DNA of 64,000 bases from JAJOKK01 sp965370555 (GCA_965370555.1 CBDUVB010000008.1:3349-67348), one strand, 5' to 3'. Shown: positions 1 through 8,945, numbered from the stretch's first letter. Notes: a model not told the origin generated them from the letters alone. Program-made: numbers and translations.

Positions 1-1374
1 GGGGTAGAAGCTGGCGTAGGCCTTGTGGAAGATCACGGGGAGCTTATCCACCGGTCCGTTCCGCTGTTTGGCGATGATGATCTCGGCCTCGCTCCCCATC
101 CCTTGCCCGCTCTTTGCCGTATCGGAGGGTTCATCGTAATAGTCGGCACGATAGATGAAAGCTACCACATCGGCGTCCTGCTCGATTGCTCCACTCTCAC
201 GTAAGTCAGAGAGGCGAGGGTAACGTCTCCCTCGTTCGCGCTGCTCGACGGCCCGGTTCAGCTGTGAGACGGCGATGACGGGGATGTCCAATTCGCGTGC
301 GAGCTTCTTCAACGAGCGGGTGATATGCGATATCTCCTGCTCCCGTATGTCGGTGCGGATCGATCCCTCAACGAGCTGGAGGTAGTCGACGATGATCATA
401 TCCAACCCGTGCTGGACCGCCATCCGGCGTGTCTTGGCCCGGATTTCGAGGATGGAATTACCGGGAGTGTCGTCGACGATGATCGTAGCCTTTTGGAACG
501 CGCTTGCCGCGTTGGCGATATCGCGCCACTTGTCTGTGGGCACGTACCCTCCACGGAGTCTGTGTAGACTCACCTTCGCTTCTCCGCACAAGAGGCGTTC
601 GAGGAGCTGTTCCTTTGTCATCTCGAGGGAGAAGATCCCCACCTTCGCCTTCTCGCGGATTGCCACATTTCGTGCGAGGGTGAGGGCAAGGCTCGTCTTA
701 CCCATTCCCGGCCTTCCGGCAAGCACGATCAGGTCCGACCGATGCAGGCCGGAGGTCATTTCATCGAGTCGTGGAAATCCGGTAGAGAACCCGGTAAGCG
801 CATGCTTATTCGGATCGCTGTGGAGTTCTTCCAACGTGTCGATATGCTCGTAGAGAAACTCGCTGATAAGGTAGTAATCACCCTTTGACTCGCGGCGGGA
901 GATGTCGAAGATGAGCGATTCTGCCTTATCGAGGAGCTCGCTTGTATCGCTCGCTTCATCGTACCCAAACTCCGCGATTCGTCCCCCCGATTCGATCAAC
1001 GCACGTAGGGTCGCCTTCTTGCGCACAATATCCGCGTAGTACTCTAGGCTCGCCGTAGTAGTCACCCGGTCGAGAAGCTCGGTCAGGTAGATTCTCCCAC
1101 CGGCCTTCTCCATATCCCCCTTCTCCTCCAGGCGGTTGGCCAGGGAGACGATATCAGAGGGCTCGCTACGATCGAAGAGCTCTCTAATAGTGCGGAATAT
1201 GACGCGATGGGCACGGCGGTAGAAGTATTCGGGTTTCAGCCGCTCGACAAGGATGGGGATGGTATCTTCCGGTTCGAGGATCGCCGAGCCGAGTATGACC
1301 TGCTCGGCCTCGATGTTCTTGGGAAGACTGCGCAGGCCAATGTTCTGTGTTTGTATGGATTCTTGCTCCCTCAT
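1..1374 (-). CDS. dnaB: Replicative DNA helicase DnaB (3' end outside window)
   Basis: Hexameric helicase that unwinds DNA at the replication fork. The frame is open from the ATG at 1374 to the window edge, so the C-terminus is missing. The N-terminal domain opens with NIEAEQVILGSAILEPE, typical of the DnaB primase-interacting domain. The RecA-like domain contains the Walker A motif GRPGMGKTS, the Walker B-like DMIIVDYLQL, and the later DLRESGAIEQDAD motif. A GGAGG sequence lies 11 bases before the ATG. The gene diverges from rpsB. No intein is seen in the part present. Confidence 0.95.
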   Translation of the reverse strand, partial: MREQESIQTQNIGLRSLPKNIEAEQVILGSAILEPEDTIPILVERLKPEYFYRRAHRVIFRTIRELFDRSEPSDIVSLANRLEEKGDMEKAGGRIYLTELLDRVTTTASLEYYADIVRKKATLRALIESGGRIAEFGYDEASDTSELLDKAESLIFDISRRESKGDYYLISEFLYEHIDTLEELHSDPNKHALTGFSTGFPRLDEMTSGLHRSDLIVLAGRPGMGKTSLALTLARNVAIREKAKVGIFSLEMTKEQLLERLLCGEAKVSLHRLRGGYVPTDKWRDIANAASAFQKATIIVDDTPGNSILEIRAKTRRMAVQHGLDMIIVDYLQLVEGSIRTDIREQEISHITRSLKKLARELDIPVIAVSQLNRAVEQRERGRRYPRLSDLRESGAIEQDADVVAFIYRADYYDEPSDTAKSGQGMGSEAEIIIAKQRNGPVDKLPVIFHKAYASFYP

Positions 1375-1475
1375 TCCTTACGCGACCTCCACCGCCATTA
1401 TACCGGGGTCCCATCTCCTCGGGCAAGGGCACGCGCAAAGCGAGAAAAGGCCATCCACACTGTTCTTCCTCTGTA

Positions 1476-1504
1476 TTGAAGGGACGTTCCCCGTTTGCTA
1501 TACT
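1476..1504 (+). promoter_or_regulatory. Sigma-70-type promoter of rpsB-tsf-pyrH
   Basis: TTGAAG at 1476-1481 and TATACT at 1499-1504 are separated by exactly 17 bases, about 33 bases before the rpsB start. The predicted transcription start is near 1511. Confidence 0.7.
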
Positions 1505-1536
1505 CTTATCCAACGTTTCTCTATTGGGAGGATGAT

Positions 1537-2703
1537 GTGGAAGTTCTGACAATGAAAGAACTGCTCGAGACCGGTGTCCATTTTGGGCATCAAACGCGTA
1601 AGTGGAACCCCAAGATGAAGTGTTACATCTTTACTGAGCGCAAGGGGATTCACATTATCGACCTCGAACAGACCGTGAACCTGTTTAAGAAGGCGTACTA
1701 CTTCGTGCGTGACCAGTCTGGTGCGGGGAAAGAGATCCTCTTTGTGGGGACGAAAAAACAGGTCCAGACGACAATTGCTGAAGAGGCGAAACGATGTGGA
1801 GCACATTACGTCAACCGTCGTTGGCTCGGCGGGACGTTGACCAACTTCGTTACGATTAAGCAGAGCATCAAGCGGATGAAGGACCTGGAGACGATGATCG
1901 AGGACGGGTCGATCGACCATTTCCCTAACAAGGAAGCAACCCGTATCCGTCGTCAACTTGCCAAGCTCCAGCGCAACCTGGACGGACTCCGTCACTTGGA
2001 ACGGATTCCGGATATCATGTACGTCATCGATCCCGATGTCGAAGCGAACGCTATCCACGAGGCAAACACCCTCAAGATCCCCGTCCTCGCTATCGTGGAT
2101 ACGAACTGCGATCCAGATCCGATCGATTTCCCGATCCCTGGAAATGACGATGCGATCAAGGCGACAAAGCTGATAACCTCGAGGATTGCCGACGCTGTGT
2201 TGGAAGGACGCGAGGGCCGCCAGGAAGAGGTAGAGGAAGCAGTCTCTGCGGAAGAGCCCAAGAAGGCTGAAGAGGGAGTACCCTCCGACGAGGAGAAGGT
2301 CGTTCCTGCGGAGGCCACCGCCGAACCGGAAGAAGAGGCTGTAATGGAAGAGGAAACGACTACAGAGGAAGAAAAAGCCGCCTCAGAGGAGACCGCGGAA
2401 GTGGTAAGTGAGGAGGTCGTCCCTGCGGAGGCCACCGCCGAACCGAAAGAAGAGACTGTAATGGAAGAGGAAACAACTACAGAGGAAGAAAAAGCTGCCT
2501 CAGAGGAGACCGCGGAAGTGGTAAGTGAGGAGGTCGTCCCTGCGGAGGCCACCGCCGAACCGAAAGAAGAGACTGTAATGGAAGAGGAAACAACTACAGA
2601 GGAAGAAAAAGCTGCCTCAGAGGAGACCGCGGAAGTGGTAAGTGAGGAGGATCCCGCCAAGGAAGAGGAAGGCGAGACCCCAAATGAGCAGGAAGGAACC
2701 TAG
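1537..2703 (+). CDS. rpsB: Ribosomal protein S2 with long acidic repeat tail
   Basis: Small-subunit ribosomal protein. The GTG at 1537 is chosen because GGGAGG sits five bases upstream and the product then begins VEVLTMKELLETGVHFGHQT, matching the family N-terminus. The S2 fold ends near residue 225. The remaining ~160 residues are almost wholly Glu, Ala, Thr and Lys and include three tandem copies of a 39-residue unit, making a 388-residue protein against the usual 230-260. The operon order rpsB-tsf-pyrH is conventional. The tail is probably disordered and highly acidic; its role is unknown. Confidence 0.93.
   Translation: MEVLTMKELLETGVHFGHQTRKWNPKMKCYIFTERKGIHIIDLEQTVNLFKKAYYFVRDQSGAGKEILFVGTKKQVQTTIAEEAKRCGAHYVNRRWLGGTLTNFVTIKQSIKRMKDLETMIEDGSIDHFPNKEATRIRRQLAKLQRNLDGLRHLERIPDIMYVIDPDVEANAIHEANTLKIPVLAIVDTNCDPDPIDFPIPGNDDAIKATKLITSRIADAVLEGREGRQEEVEEAVSAEEPKKAEEGVPSDEEKVVPAEATAEPEEEAVMEEETTTEEEKAASEETAEVVSEEVVPAEATAEPKEETVMEEETTTEEEKAASEETAEVVSEEVVPAEATAEPKEETVMEEETTTEEEKAASEETAEVVSEEDPAKEEEGETPNEQEGT
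2299..2649 (+). repeat. Three 117-bp tandem repeats inside rpsB
   Basis: Units occupy 2299-2415, 2416-2532 and 2533-2649. Copies 2 and 3 look identical base for base, while copy 1 differs at only a few positions. The unit is in frame and encodes 39 residues beginning VVPAEATAEP and ending AEVVSEE. Identity at silent positions shows that the duplication is recent. Confidence 0.95.
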
Positions 2704-2709
2704 CCAAAA

Positions 2710-3312
2710 ATGACGATACGAAACGAAGACATTAAGGCCCTGCGCGAGGGAACCGGTGTAGGGATCATGGATTGCAAGTCTGCCCTTACGAAAGCAGGGG
2801 GCGACATAGAGCAGGCGAAGAAGGTCCTGCGTGAAGAGGGGAAAGACCTCCTTGCCAGTAACGAGAAGGAACGCGAAGCGAATGAGGGACGTGTAGAAGC
2901 ATACATCCACCACAGTGGTAAGGTTGGCGTTCTGGTGGAAGTAGCCTGCAACACCGACTTTGCCGCAAACAGCGATGATTTCCGCGCTTTCATGAGAGAC
3001 ATCACTATGCATATCGCCGCCAGCAATCCGCGCTTCATCGCTCCCGAGGACATCCCAGAAGAGGTCATAGAAGAGAAGAAAGAAGCCTCTCGTAAGGAGA
3101 TGGAGAAGGCGGGAAAGCCTGCTGAGATGATCGAGAAGATCGTTGAGGGCCGGATAGACAAGTTCTACATCGAAGCCTGTCTCCTCAAGCAGCCGTTCGT
3201 CAAGGATACCAATCAGACGATGGAGGATCTCTTGGCAGACCTGCGTTCCAAGACAGGTGAGAACATCTTTGTCAAGCGCTTCGCCCGATACGAGATCGGA
3301 GAAGAGGACTGA
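2710..3312 (+). CDS. tsf: Elongation factor Ts
   Basis: Guanine-nucleotide exchange factor that regenerates EF-Tu-GTP. The N-terminal UBA-like region reads IKALREGTGVGIMDCKSAL, and the exchange motif appears as CNTDFAANSDDF (family consensus TDFVA). At 200 residues it is the short form with a single core subdomain, as in Thermus-type EF-Ts. It starts six bases after the rpsB stop and abuts pyrH. Confidence 0.95.
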   Translation: MTIRNEDIKALREGTGVGIMDCKSALTKAGGDIEQAKKVLREEGKDLLASNEKEREANEGRVEAYIHHSGKVGVLVEVACNTDFAANSDDFRAFMRDITMHIAASNPRFIAPEDIPEEVIEEKKEASRKEMEKAGKPAEMIEKIVEGRIDKFYIEACLLKQPFVKDTNQTMEDLLADLRSKTGENIFVKRFARYEIGEED

Positions 3313-4002
3313 GTGAACGCGCCTAAACGTCTCCTTCTCAAGCTCTCCGGCGAGGCGTTCAAAGGTGAGGAGGGGGCCTTCTCCCCCACCGCGCTGCAGC
3401 GTATCGTCGGAGAGATTGTCGCACTTGGCGACATAGAACTGGGGATTGTCGTCGGGGGAGGAAACATCATCCGCGGGGCGAGGAGCCCCTGGCTCGATCG
3501 GATCGAGGCCGACACCCTGGGGATGCTCGCAACCGTGTTGAACGGACTCGCACTCCGCTCCTACCTCGAAGGTGCCGGACGGGAAGCGATCGTCCAGTCG
3601 GCGGTATCGACCGAACTGACCGAACCGATATCCCCACGTAAGGCGCGGCGTGCCCTGGCGAATGGAGAAGTCGTGATCTTCACCGGCGGAACAGGAAACC
3701 CTCTCGTGACAACCGACACCGCGGCCGCCCTACGTGCGGTATCGATCAAGGCCGATCTTCTCGCTAAGGGATCGAACGTCGCCGGCGTGTTCACCGAGGA
3801 CCCCGCGACCGGGAATGCACCACTTCTATTGGATGAGGTAAGCTTCGACGACTTCCTCGCGCACCGCTACGGCGTGATCGATATCGTGGCCGTGGAGATC
3901 TGCCGCGAGCACGCCCTCCCCATCGTCGTCTTCGATCTGGGAGAGGAAGGAGCGCTACAAAAGATCGCGCAAGGGAAGAGGATCGGCACCCTCATTCATT
4001 GA
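3313..4002 (+). CDS. pyrH: UMP kinase PyrH
   Basis: Phosphorylates UMP to UDP in pyrimidine nucleotide synthesis. The protein of 229 residues belongs to the amino-acid kinase fold: LLLKLSGEAF at the N-terminus, GIVVGGGNIIRG in the glycine-rich loop, FTGGTGNPLVTTDTAAALRA, and a DIVAVEICREHALPIVVFDL C-terminal segment. The GTG start directly follows the tsf stop with no gap, indicating translational coupling. The usual downstream partner frr is absent; the next genes are on the opposite strand. Confidence 0.95.
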   Translation: MNAPKRLLLKLSGEAFKGEEGAFSPTALQRIVGEIVALGDIELGIVVGGGNIIRGARSPWLDRIEADTLGMLATVLNGLALRSYLEGAGREAIVQSAVSTELTEPISPRKARRALANGEVVIFTGGTGNPLVTTDTAAALRAVSIKADLLAKGSNVAGVFTEDPATGNAPLLLDEVSFDDFLAHRYGVIDIVAVEICREHALPIVVFDLGEEGALQKIAQGKRIGTLIH

Positions 4003-4083
4003 GACTGCCAGGCAAAAGTGCCAATAAGGCAACTCCTCAAGTCTAGATGCTAACCACGGTAGGATGCTCATGTTCCATTGTTG

Positions 4084-4341
4084 CTAATAGCTATAGAGCC
4101 TCCACGAATCGAGGATCTTCGCCTGTTCGGTTTCTCCGAAGTCCTGCCCGTAGAGCCTGAGGAACACGTGTTCCCGCAGCGCATAAGGGCCTATCAAACC
4201 GTGCTCTTCCTTGATCCCAGCTTGAACTAGAGTTCTAGCTGTAGCGAACATACGGCAGGCCATAGCCAGACGTTCTTGTGGTGACCTTGCCATGATCATC
4301 TTTCGGAAACGCTCTTCGATATCTATAGGATTATCGTTCAT
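4084..4341 (-). CDS. Small protein paired with a nucleotidyltransferase
   Basis: An 85-residue protein beginning MNDNPIDIEERFRKM. The ATG at 4341 is preferred over an upstream in-frame ATG because its ATGA overlaps the end of the nucleotidyltransferase remnant, the usual layout for a coupled pair. The sequence APQERLAMACRMF-like helix (here SPQERLAMACRMFATART) followed by REHVFLRLYG resembles small helical partners of DUF6036-type nucleotidyltransferases known to me, possibly toxin-antitoxin modules. The function is not established. Since its partner is broken, the gene may be relict. Confidence 0.55.
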   Translation of the reverse strand: MNDNPIDIEERFRKMIMARSPQERLAMACRMFATARTLVQAGIKEEHGLIGPYALREHVFLRLYGQDFGETEQAKILDSWRLYSY

Positions 4342-4716
4342 CGCTTCTTCACCTGATCGAGCAAGACTTTCACTCCCAGTCTCTCGGCCCATGATTCCAG
4401 ATAGCTCCAATCAAGATCAGTGCCCGCGTACGATTAAGTCGGCCTTGACCATCCACTCGTTGTGAATGATGCTGAACATGGATCGTCTGATCACGGCGTT
4501 TCGAATGCTGTCCTAGTTTACATAGCAATTAGCCTTAAAGAGCTGGGCGATCTTCGGTGAATCCTCCAGGTGACACTCGACGACCAGGTCTATATCCCGC
4601 GTCATGCGCGGTACTGCGTAGATCGCCATCGCCATCGAACCGGTCAGCATATACCGAATATCGGCTGCATCCAATCGCTCTGCTATCTGCTTTACAAACT
4701 CCAGTTGTTCGTTCAT
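4338..4716 (-). pseudogene. Broken nucleotidyltransferase (toxin-antitoxin-type)
   Basis: The N-terminal part encodes MNEQLEFVKQIAERLD and the polymerase-beta-like motif LTGSMAMAIY...TRDIDLVVE (GS followed by DxD). A TAG at 4513-4515 interrupts it after KANCYVN, yet the same frame continues with family-like sequence DSIRNAVIRRSMFSIIHNEW. Then the reading frame and a central segment are lost. The C-terminal end (TDLDWSYLESWAERLGVKVL) is readable in another frame, stopping at 4338. So one nonsense mutation and one frame-shifting deletion are visible. Its first codons and upstream ~60 bp match the region before the MNT gene at 16.9 kb. Confidence 0.7.
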
Positions 4717-4762
4717 CACAAACCAAGTTTACCATCAATGGCTCTTTGAACATACATTCGCA
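4702..4762 (-). repeat. Upstream segment shared with 16992-17052
   Basis: Start region and leader of the broken nucleotidyltransferase. It aligns without gaps to 16992-17052, about 80 percent identical by eye, for example ACCAAGTTTACCA and TCTTTGAAC in both. Beyond it lies a short stretch resembling the attC-like core at 17.1 kb (GCGGCTGC with TGCC nearby). Confidence 0.65.
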
Positions 4763-4908
4763 GGCAGGCAGCCGCCTGGTTGGCCGCCGTCCTCTCTTGC
4801 GCTCATGGTATGTGTAGCTAAGGCCATCTACGTTGCGCTCAGGGACGACAGAGTCGGACACTCGCGCTTCTCTCTCGCAGGCATCCACAAAGGCTTATGT
4901 TGAGGCGA

Positions 4909-5079
4909 TCAAAGGAGTTTGTCGAGGATGTCTTCCATGTCCTCGTCAACAGGTGGAGAGGGTGACCAATCGACATGGATGACTTGTATCCCCTGATCCT
5001 GAAGGCTCTTGGCGAATTCTTGGAGTCCAAGGTTGATCGCAATGGGGCCAGCTTCCATCAAGCTTCGCAGATCGGCCAT
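4909..5079 (-). CDS. Small FdrA-domain protein
   Basis: A 56-residue protein beginning MADLRSLMEAGPIAINLGLQ and containing QGIQVIHVDWSPSPP. Short proteins with an 'INxGLxxFAxxLxxQGxxVxHVDWxPP' pattern accompany AllF/FdrA and DUF1116 proteins in other genomes. It starts three bases after the allF stop and is clearly the last gene of that unit. It may supply a domain that is fused to a larger subunit elsewhere. Too short for routine gene callers. Confidence 0.7.
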   Translation of the reverse strand: MADLRSLMEAGPIAINLGLQEFAKSLQDQGIQVIHVDWSPSPPVDEDMEDILDKLL

Positions 5080-5081
5080 CC

Positions 5082-6641
5082 CTAGTTTGATACCCCCGTT
5101 CTTTGACGCACGATGTCTCGCGCGAACTGGCTTGCCTGAGCGTTACTGGGGAAGACAACGACTCCAGCATCTTCCAGCATCTGCTCTTGCTTCTCCAACC
5201 CTTGTGGATCTTCGTTGGTGCCACAGATAGACGCTACAACCGAAAGATAGTGACCTTTCTCATCACAGCGTTGCTTCGCCTCGACGATGGCCTCAACAAG
5301 ATCACCAACAGGATCGGGCGACGCATTGTAGCCAAGAATGAAGTCCAGAAGGAGCACGGCGACGTGCGGATCCTCCGCCTCATTCAGGATTCGCTCCCGC
5401 CTTTTCGTGGCATCGATCATCGGATGGGGGGCGCCGATCGTGAATGCATCTGCCCCCATATCGATAAGCGTGTTTTCTACACTGGCGTTCGCGCCGTTCA
5501 GTCGTCGCATGCCTTTCAGCGGAGCGTTCGAGTGCACGACGATGCCCCCATCCCTCATCACCTGCTGTGCTTGATAGCAGAAGGTACCTCCTGCGAACAG
5601 GCCACGAACATACATCTGATCCGAGCGCATTCTCACAACTTCGGCCTCCAACTGCTCGGTGTACTCGCTGGGCGAGAGAAGTGCAATGCTGGTCGTCGCT
5701 GCGCTCGCCAGACGGAGCGAGGTGGTCACGACATCATCCAGTGTGGCACAGATCTCGAAGCGCGCTTCCGGCGGTCGGTTGGTCGATTCAAGCCCCAGGA
5801 AGCAGGCGGCGATGGGTTTCCCACATCGATTCAGTCGTTGAACGATGCGCCCCAGCGTGTCCTGTCCGGGAGGCTTCGAGATGACGGCAATGGCGTGGGT
5901 ACCTGGATCCTTCTCTAAAGCATCGATCGCAGTAAGAGTGGAAACCCCTCCCACGGTATCGGAGAGATCCCGCCCACCGGTTCCGAATCCGTGCGAAATG
6001 CCGGCGCCAGACCGGTGCACGAGGGATGTGAATTCCTGAAGCCCTGTCCCTGAAGACGCCACAACCCCGATCGAGCCGCGCCGCACGACGTTCGCAAATC
6101 CGATTCCCGTCCCGGCAATGATGGCCGTACCACAGTCAGGGCCCATGACGATCAGCCCGGCATCGGAAGCCTTCTGCTTCAGTGCCACCTCGTCCTCCAG
6201 GGGGACGTGATCACTGAAGAGAAACACGTTCATGCCGTGATCAAGCGCAGCTTGTGCCTCCCTGGCTGCATACTCCCCCGGAATGGAGATCACGGCGAGA
6301 TTCGACGCATTCTGCTGTGCCCACGCATCATCAAGAGACAGAGCCATTCCTCCATCGAGTGTAGATTTCGGACGAACCAGCCACTGCTCGATGTCCTTGA
6401 GGAGGCCATTGACTGCTTCTGCTTCCCCTTCGAGTGCCATGATCAGGTCGTTCGGGCCAGCATCTCTCAGGGCCGCTTCGGTAAATCCCATCTTGATCAG
6501 GACCAGTTTGTTGGCTGCCGATCCCATCACTGCAGCAGCATCCTCAATGCCCGGCTGCTCGGCAAGTCGATGAGCCACCGCCATGAGGAAAACGGAATCG
6601 AGGTAGCGGTTCTTCTTAATGGTGACATCGCGTGTACTCAT
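5082..6641 (-). CDS. allF: AllF/FdrA subunit of oxamate carbamoyltransferase
   Basis: A 519-residue FdrA-family protein related to the succinyl-CoA synthetase alpha fold. The ATG at 6641 (MSTRDVTIKKNRYLDSVFLM) is chosen because the extra upstream residues are unlike the family and GGGAG precedes it. Visible family segments are GLIVMGPDCGTAIIAGTGIG, VASSGTGLQEFTSLVHRSGA and GFGTGGRDLSDTVGG. In E. coli, allFGH (fdrA, ylbE, ylbF) encode the enzyme that phosphorolyses oxalurate to oxamate and carbamoyl phosphate. Here all three homologues are adjacent, so the same reaction is inferred. The gene lies 38 bases after allG. Confidence 0.8.
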   Translation of the reverse strand: MSTRDVTIKKNRYLDSVFLMAVAHRLAEQPGIEDAAAVMGSAANKLVLIKMGFTEAALRDAGPNDLIMALEGEAEAVNGLLKDIEQWLVRPKSTLDGGMALSLDDAWAQQNASNLAVISIPGEYAAREAQAALDHGMNVFLFSDHVPLEDEVALKQKASDAGLIVMGPDCGTAIIAGTGIGFANVVRRGSIGVVASSGTGLQEFTSLVHRSGAGISHGFGTGGRDLSDTVGGVSTLTAIDALEKDPGTHAIAVISKPPGQDTLGRIVQRLNRCGKPIAACFLGLESTNRPPEARFEICATLDDVVTTSLRLASAATTSIALLSPSEYTEQLEAEVVRMRSDQMYVRGLFAGGTFCYQAQQVMRDGGIVVHSNAPLKGMRRLNGANASVENTLIDMGADAFTIGAPHPMIDATKRRERILNEAEDPHVAVLLLDFILGYNASPDPVGDLVEAIVEAKQRCDEKGHYLSVVASICGTNEDPQGLEKQEQMLEDAGVVVFPSNAQASQFARDIVRQRTGVSN

Positions 6642-6679
6642 TCCGTCTTCTCCCGTTCGTCCACAGGGTCTGCTGGCGG

Positions 6680-7933
6680 CTAACCGATATCGTATTTCGT
6701 CGCGAACTGCGTCAGCGCCTTCTTGAAACAATCCAGAGGGGGCCGCACAAGCCCAGCGCCGATAATCGGATGCCCCGGCTCCTTGTGGGCCATCGCGGTA
6801 TCGATGATCGGCAGTACACCAGTCTTCACGATCTTGCGGATGTCGATACCAACTGCGGTACCCTCGAACCCCAGCGCCGGGATGAGGTAATCAGGGCTCT
6901 GCCCGATCGTAATCTGCCTCATCTGTCTGCTGTACGCCAATGCTTCACCAGGTGTTCCACCGACAAAGTTCAGAATTCCTGGGGCGCCTCCAAGGACGAA
7001 ACCTCCCCAACCGACTGTTTCGGTGATTGCGGAGTCCCCAATATCGTAGCCTTCGTCGCCCTCGCTATATCCGGGCAGGAAGAGCCCCTTCACTTCAGGC
7101 GCCGGCGCTGTGAACCAGTCTCCTTCCAGACCGCTCACTTGAATACCGAACTCCGTCCCGTTGCGGGCCATCGCGGTCACGCCTGTGCAGTACGGTATTC
7201 CTCGGGCAGGGTCAGTAATCGATTTCGCTGCCGCCATCGAGAGCCCCAAGAAGAGTAGTTCATGTCCGCCCAGATACCCGAGTGTTGTCGCAATTTGGTT
7301 CTCAGGCAGTCCACTCTTCAGGAGCGGAATGGACATCGCATTTGCGAACAGACTCGATGCAGCAATCGGACGGTTGTGAAGCTCGTCTCCCATCTGCAAA
7401 GCCTTCGTGATGATGGGCTTGAGCGGCACCCCTCCCATAGAGCGAACGGCTGTTTGCAATGCGGGCGCCCACACGTCGCGCCACTTCTTCAAGCCCTCAA
7501 GGGCTTCGGCTGTATACTCGCCGAACTGCTGTCGCCCCTCAACCTGCCGGCAGTACGCCCGGTTGCCAAACTCCTTGTTCTCGACAACCCAGACCCACAT
7601 CGATGGGGTGATCGTCCCAGCCATAGGCCCAACTGCATGATGGTGATGGTTCGGCTCCAGGTGGATCGCTCCGCCCTCCAACAGGCGAATGGCCTCATCA
7701 GGGCTAGCAGCCCATCCCTCAAACAGGACCATGCCGATGCACGCGCCACGCTGCGCGCCACTCATCTTCTGCCATTCCACGGGAGGACCTGCATGCAGAA
7801 TCGTTCGTTCCGGGAGGTCCGATAGCACGTCACCCGCTGGAGCAACATCGACCAACACGGGATTCCCGGAAGTCATGCGCCGCAAGAACTCTTCATTGGC
7901 TTTCTCAATCTTCTGCTTGACGTCAGTAGACAC
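6680..7933 (-). CDS. allG: AllG/YlbE-type DUF1116 protein, oxamate carbamoyltransferase subunit
   Basis: A 417-residue DUF1116 protein. The GTG at 7933 is preferred because GGAAGGAGG lies six bases upstream; a TTG at 7957 would place that sequence inside the gene. Family landmarks are the histidine-rich LEPNHHHHAVGPMAGTITPS, ALQMGDELHNRPIAASSLF and DSAITETVGWGGFVLGGAPG. It overlaps the end of allH by eleven bases, so the two are co-translated. The catalytic assignment rests on the AllFGH homology and is not shown by the sequence alone. Confidence 0.8.
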   Translation of the reverse strand: MSTDVKQKIEKANEEFLRRMTSGNPVLVDVAPAGDVLSDLPERTILHAGPPVEWQKMSGAQRGACIGMVLFEGWAASPDEAIRLLEGGAIHLEPNHHHHAVGPMAGTITPSMWVWVVENKEFGNRAYCRQVEGRQQFGEYTAEALEGLKKWRDVWAPALQTAVRSMGGVPLKPIITKALQMGDELHNRPIAASSLFANAMSIPLLKSGLPENQIATTLGYLGGHELLFLGLSMAAAKSITDPARGIPYCTGVTAMARNGTEFGIQVSGLEGDWFTAPAPEVKGLFLPGYSEGDEGYDIGDSAITETVGWGGFVLGGAPGILNFVGGTPGEALAYSRQMRQITIGQSPDYLIPALGFEGTAVGIDIRKIVKTGVLPIIDTAMAHKEPGHPIIGAGLVRPPLDCFKKALTQFATKYDIG

Positions 7934-8945
7934 GCACAACCTCCTTCCAAGGTTCAAGTTCTTGTTTCATCTCTTGTGCCACCCCATGGGCACTGGGGAA
8001 AATGCCGTGAACAGAATCGTGGGCCATTAAGCGCACACAAGCAGAGCACGCACAGTGCACTCCGGCCAGCATGTCCCAGCCGGACGATTGGCCGATCAAC
8101 GATACTCGACCAACAGCCCGTACAAGGCACTCCAACGACTGTCCATCTAATGCCGCGTTCAAGAGATCATGTAACGGAGAAGCGGCATCTCCATACGCAT
8201 GATCGGCCAGGATGGTGAAGCTGATCTTATTCGTCAGCCCCCTTGCTTGCTGCAGCCATCCATCTACACCCTCCCAATGGACTCCGACGAGTCCACAATA
8301 GGCCGAATCAAGCGCGTGGAGGGTGTACAGGAATGCACCAAGCAGATCGTCTCCAGACGGCGTCAGCCCCTGTCCGAGCCCGACAACACCTATAGCATTT
8401 CCGAGTCCATCTTGTAGATCTGCCCCGACTGAGATCTGACACAGTGATTCGATTGTTTGGTAAGCTCTGGCGACAAGTCTCTTCTCCAACGAACGTCCAG
8501 ATGCTCCACTGTTGGTCGGTGCATGGAAAAACATGGTGTTGGCCAGTGGCCCTCGAGGCGTTGATCGGAAGGCGGTTCGATCGATCGCGGTCAAGATCCG
8601 CTGTGCAGCATCAGAAGCACTCACTCCTCCTCGCACAAGCAGCTCCGGAGACCAGAGCTCGGCATCGCAGAGCCTGATAGCGAGATCGACTCCTACGTAG
8701 AGGTAATCATCTTCCAGATAGCACTCGGCCCCGACACTTGGCAGCACAGCCGGCATGACCGGGAGCAGGATAGCGCGTGGATGCAGGGCAGATGAGCTTG
8801 CCGCTATCCAGAGGATGTCTCCTGCATCGCTCTCGATGTAGATCGCACCACTCACCGAGGCGAGCACAGACCACGATCTATCGGACTCAAGCATCGCCGC
8901 ATAGGCAGTTGCGCCGATCTGATGGGCAAACAATGTAGTCGTCAC
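7923..8945 (-). CDS. allH: AllH/YlbF-type DUF2877 protein, oxamate carbamoyltransferase subunit
   Basis: A DUF2877 protein of about 340 residues. The hallmark GLGQGLTPSGDDLLGAFL is present near residue 190, and a second conserved region reads SGWDMLAGVHCACS. The start is uncertain: GTG at 8945 follows AGGGCGGG, whereas an in-frame TTG at 8963 adds six residues. The gene follows the transporter's binding-protein gene after a stem-loop. In E. coli this family is the third subunit of the allantoin-pathway carbamoyltransferase. Confidence 0.75.
   Translation of the reverse strand: MTTTLFAHQIGATAYAAMLESDRSWSVLASVSGAIYIESDAGDILWIAASSSALHPRAILLPVMPAVLPSVGAECYLEDDYLYVGVDLAIRLCDAELWSPELLVRGGVSASDAAQRILTAIDRTAFRSTPRGPLANTMFFHAPTNSGASGRSLEKRLVARAYQTIESLCQISVGADLQDGLGNAIGVVGLGQGLTPSGDDLLGAFLYTLHALDSAYCGLVGVHWEGVDGWLQQARGLTNKISFTILADHAYGDAASPLHDLLNAALDGQSLECLVRAVGRVSLIGQSSGWDMLAGVHCACSACVRLMAHDSVHGIFPSAHGVAQEMKQELEPWKEVVRVY

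Noticed and set aside
1495..1536. ATG at 1495 as the rpsB start
   Set aside because: It overlaps the -10 region of the consensus promoter. GTG 1537 has a strong Shine-Dalgarno and the family N-terminus.
4003..4083. frr after pyrH
   Set aside because: No open frame with ribosome recycling factor sequence exists; the next genes are on the other strand.
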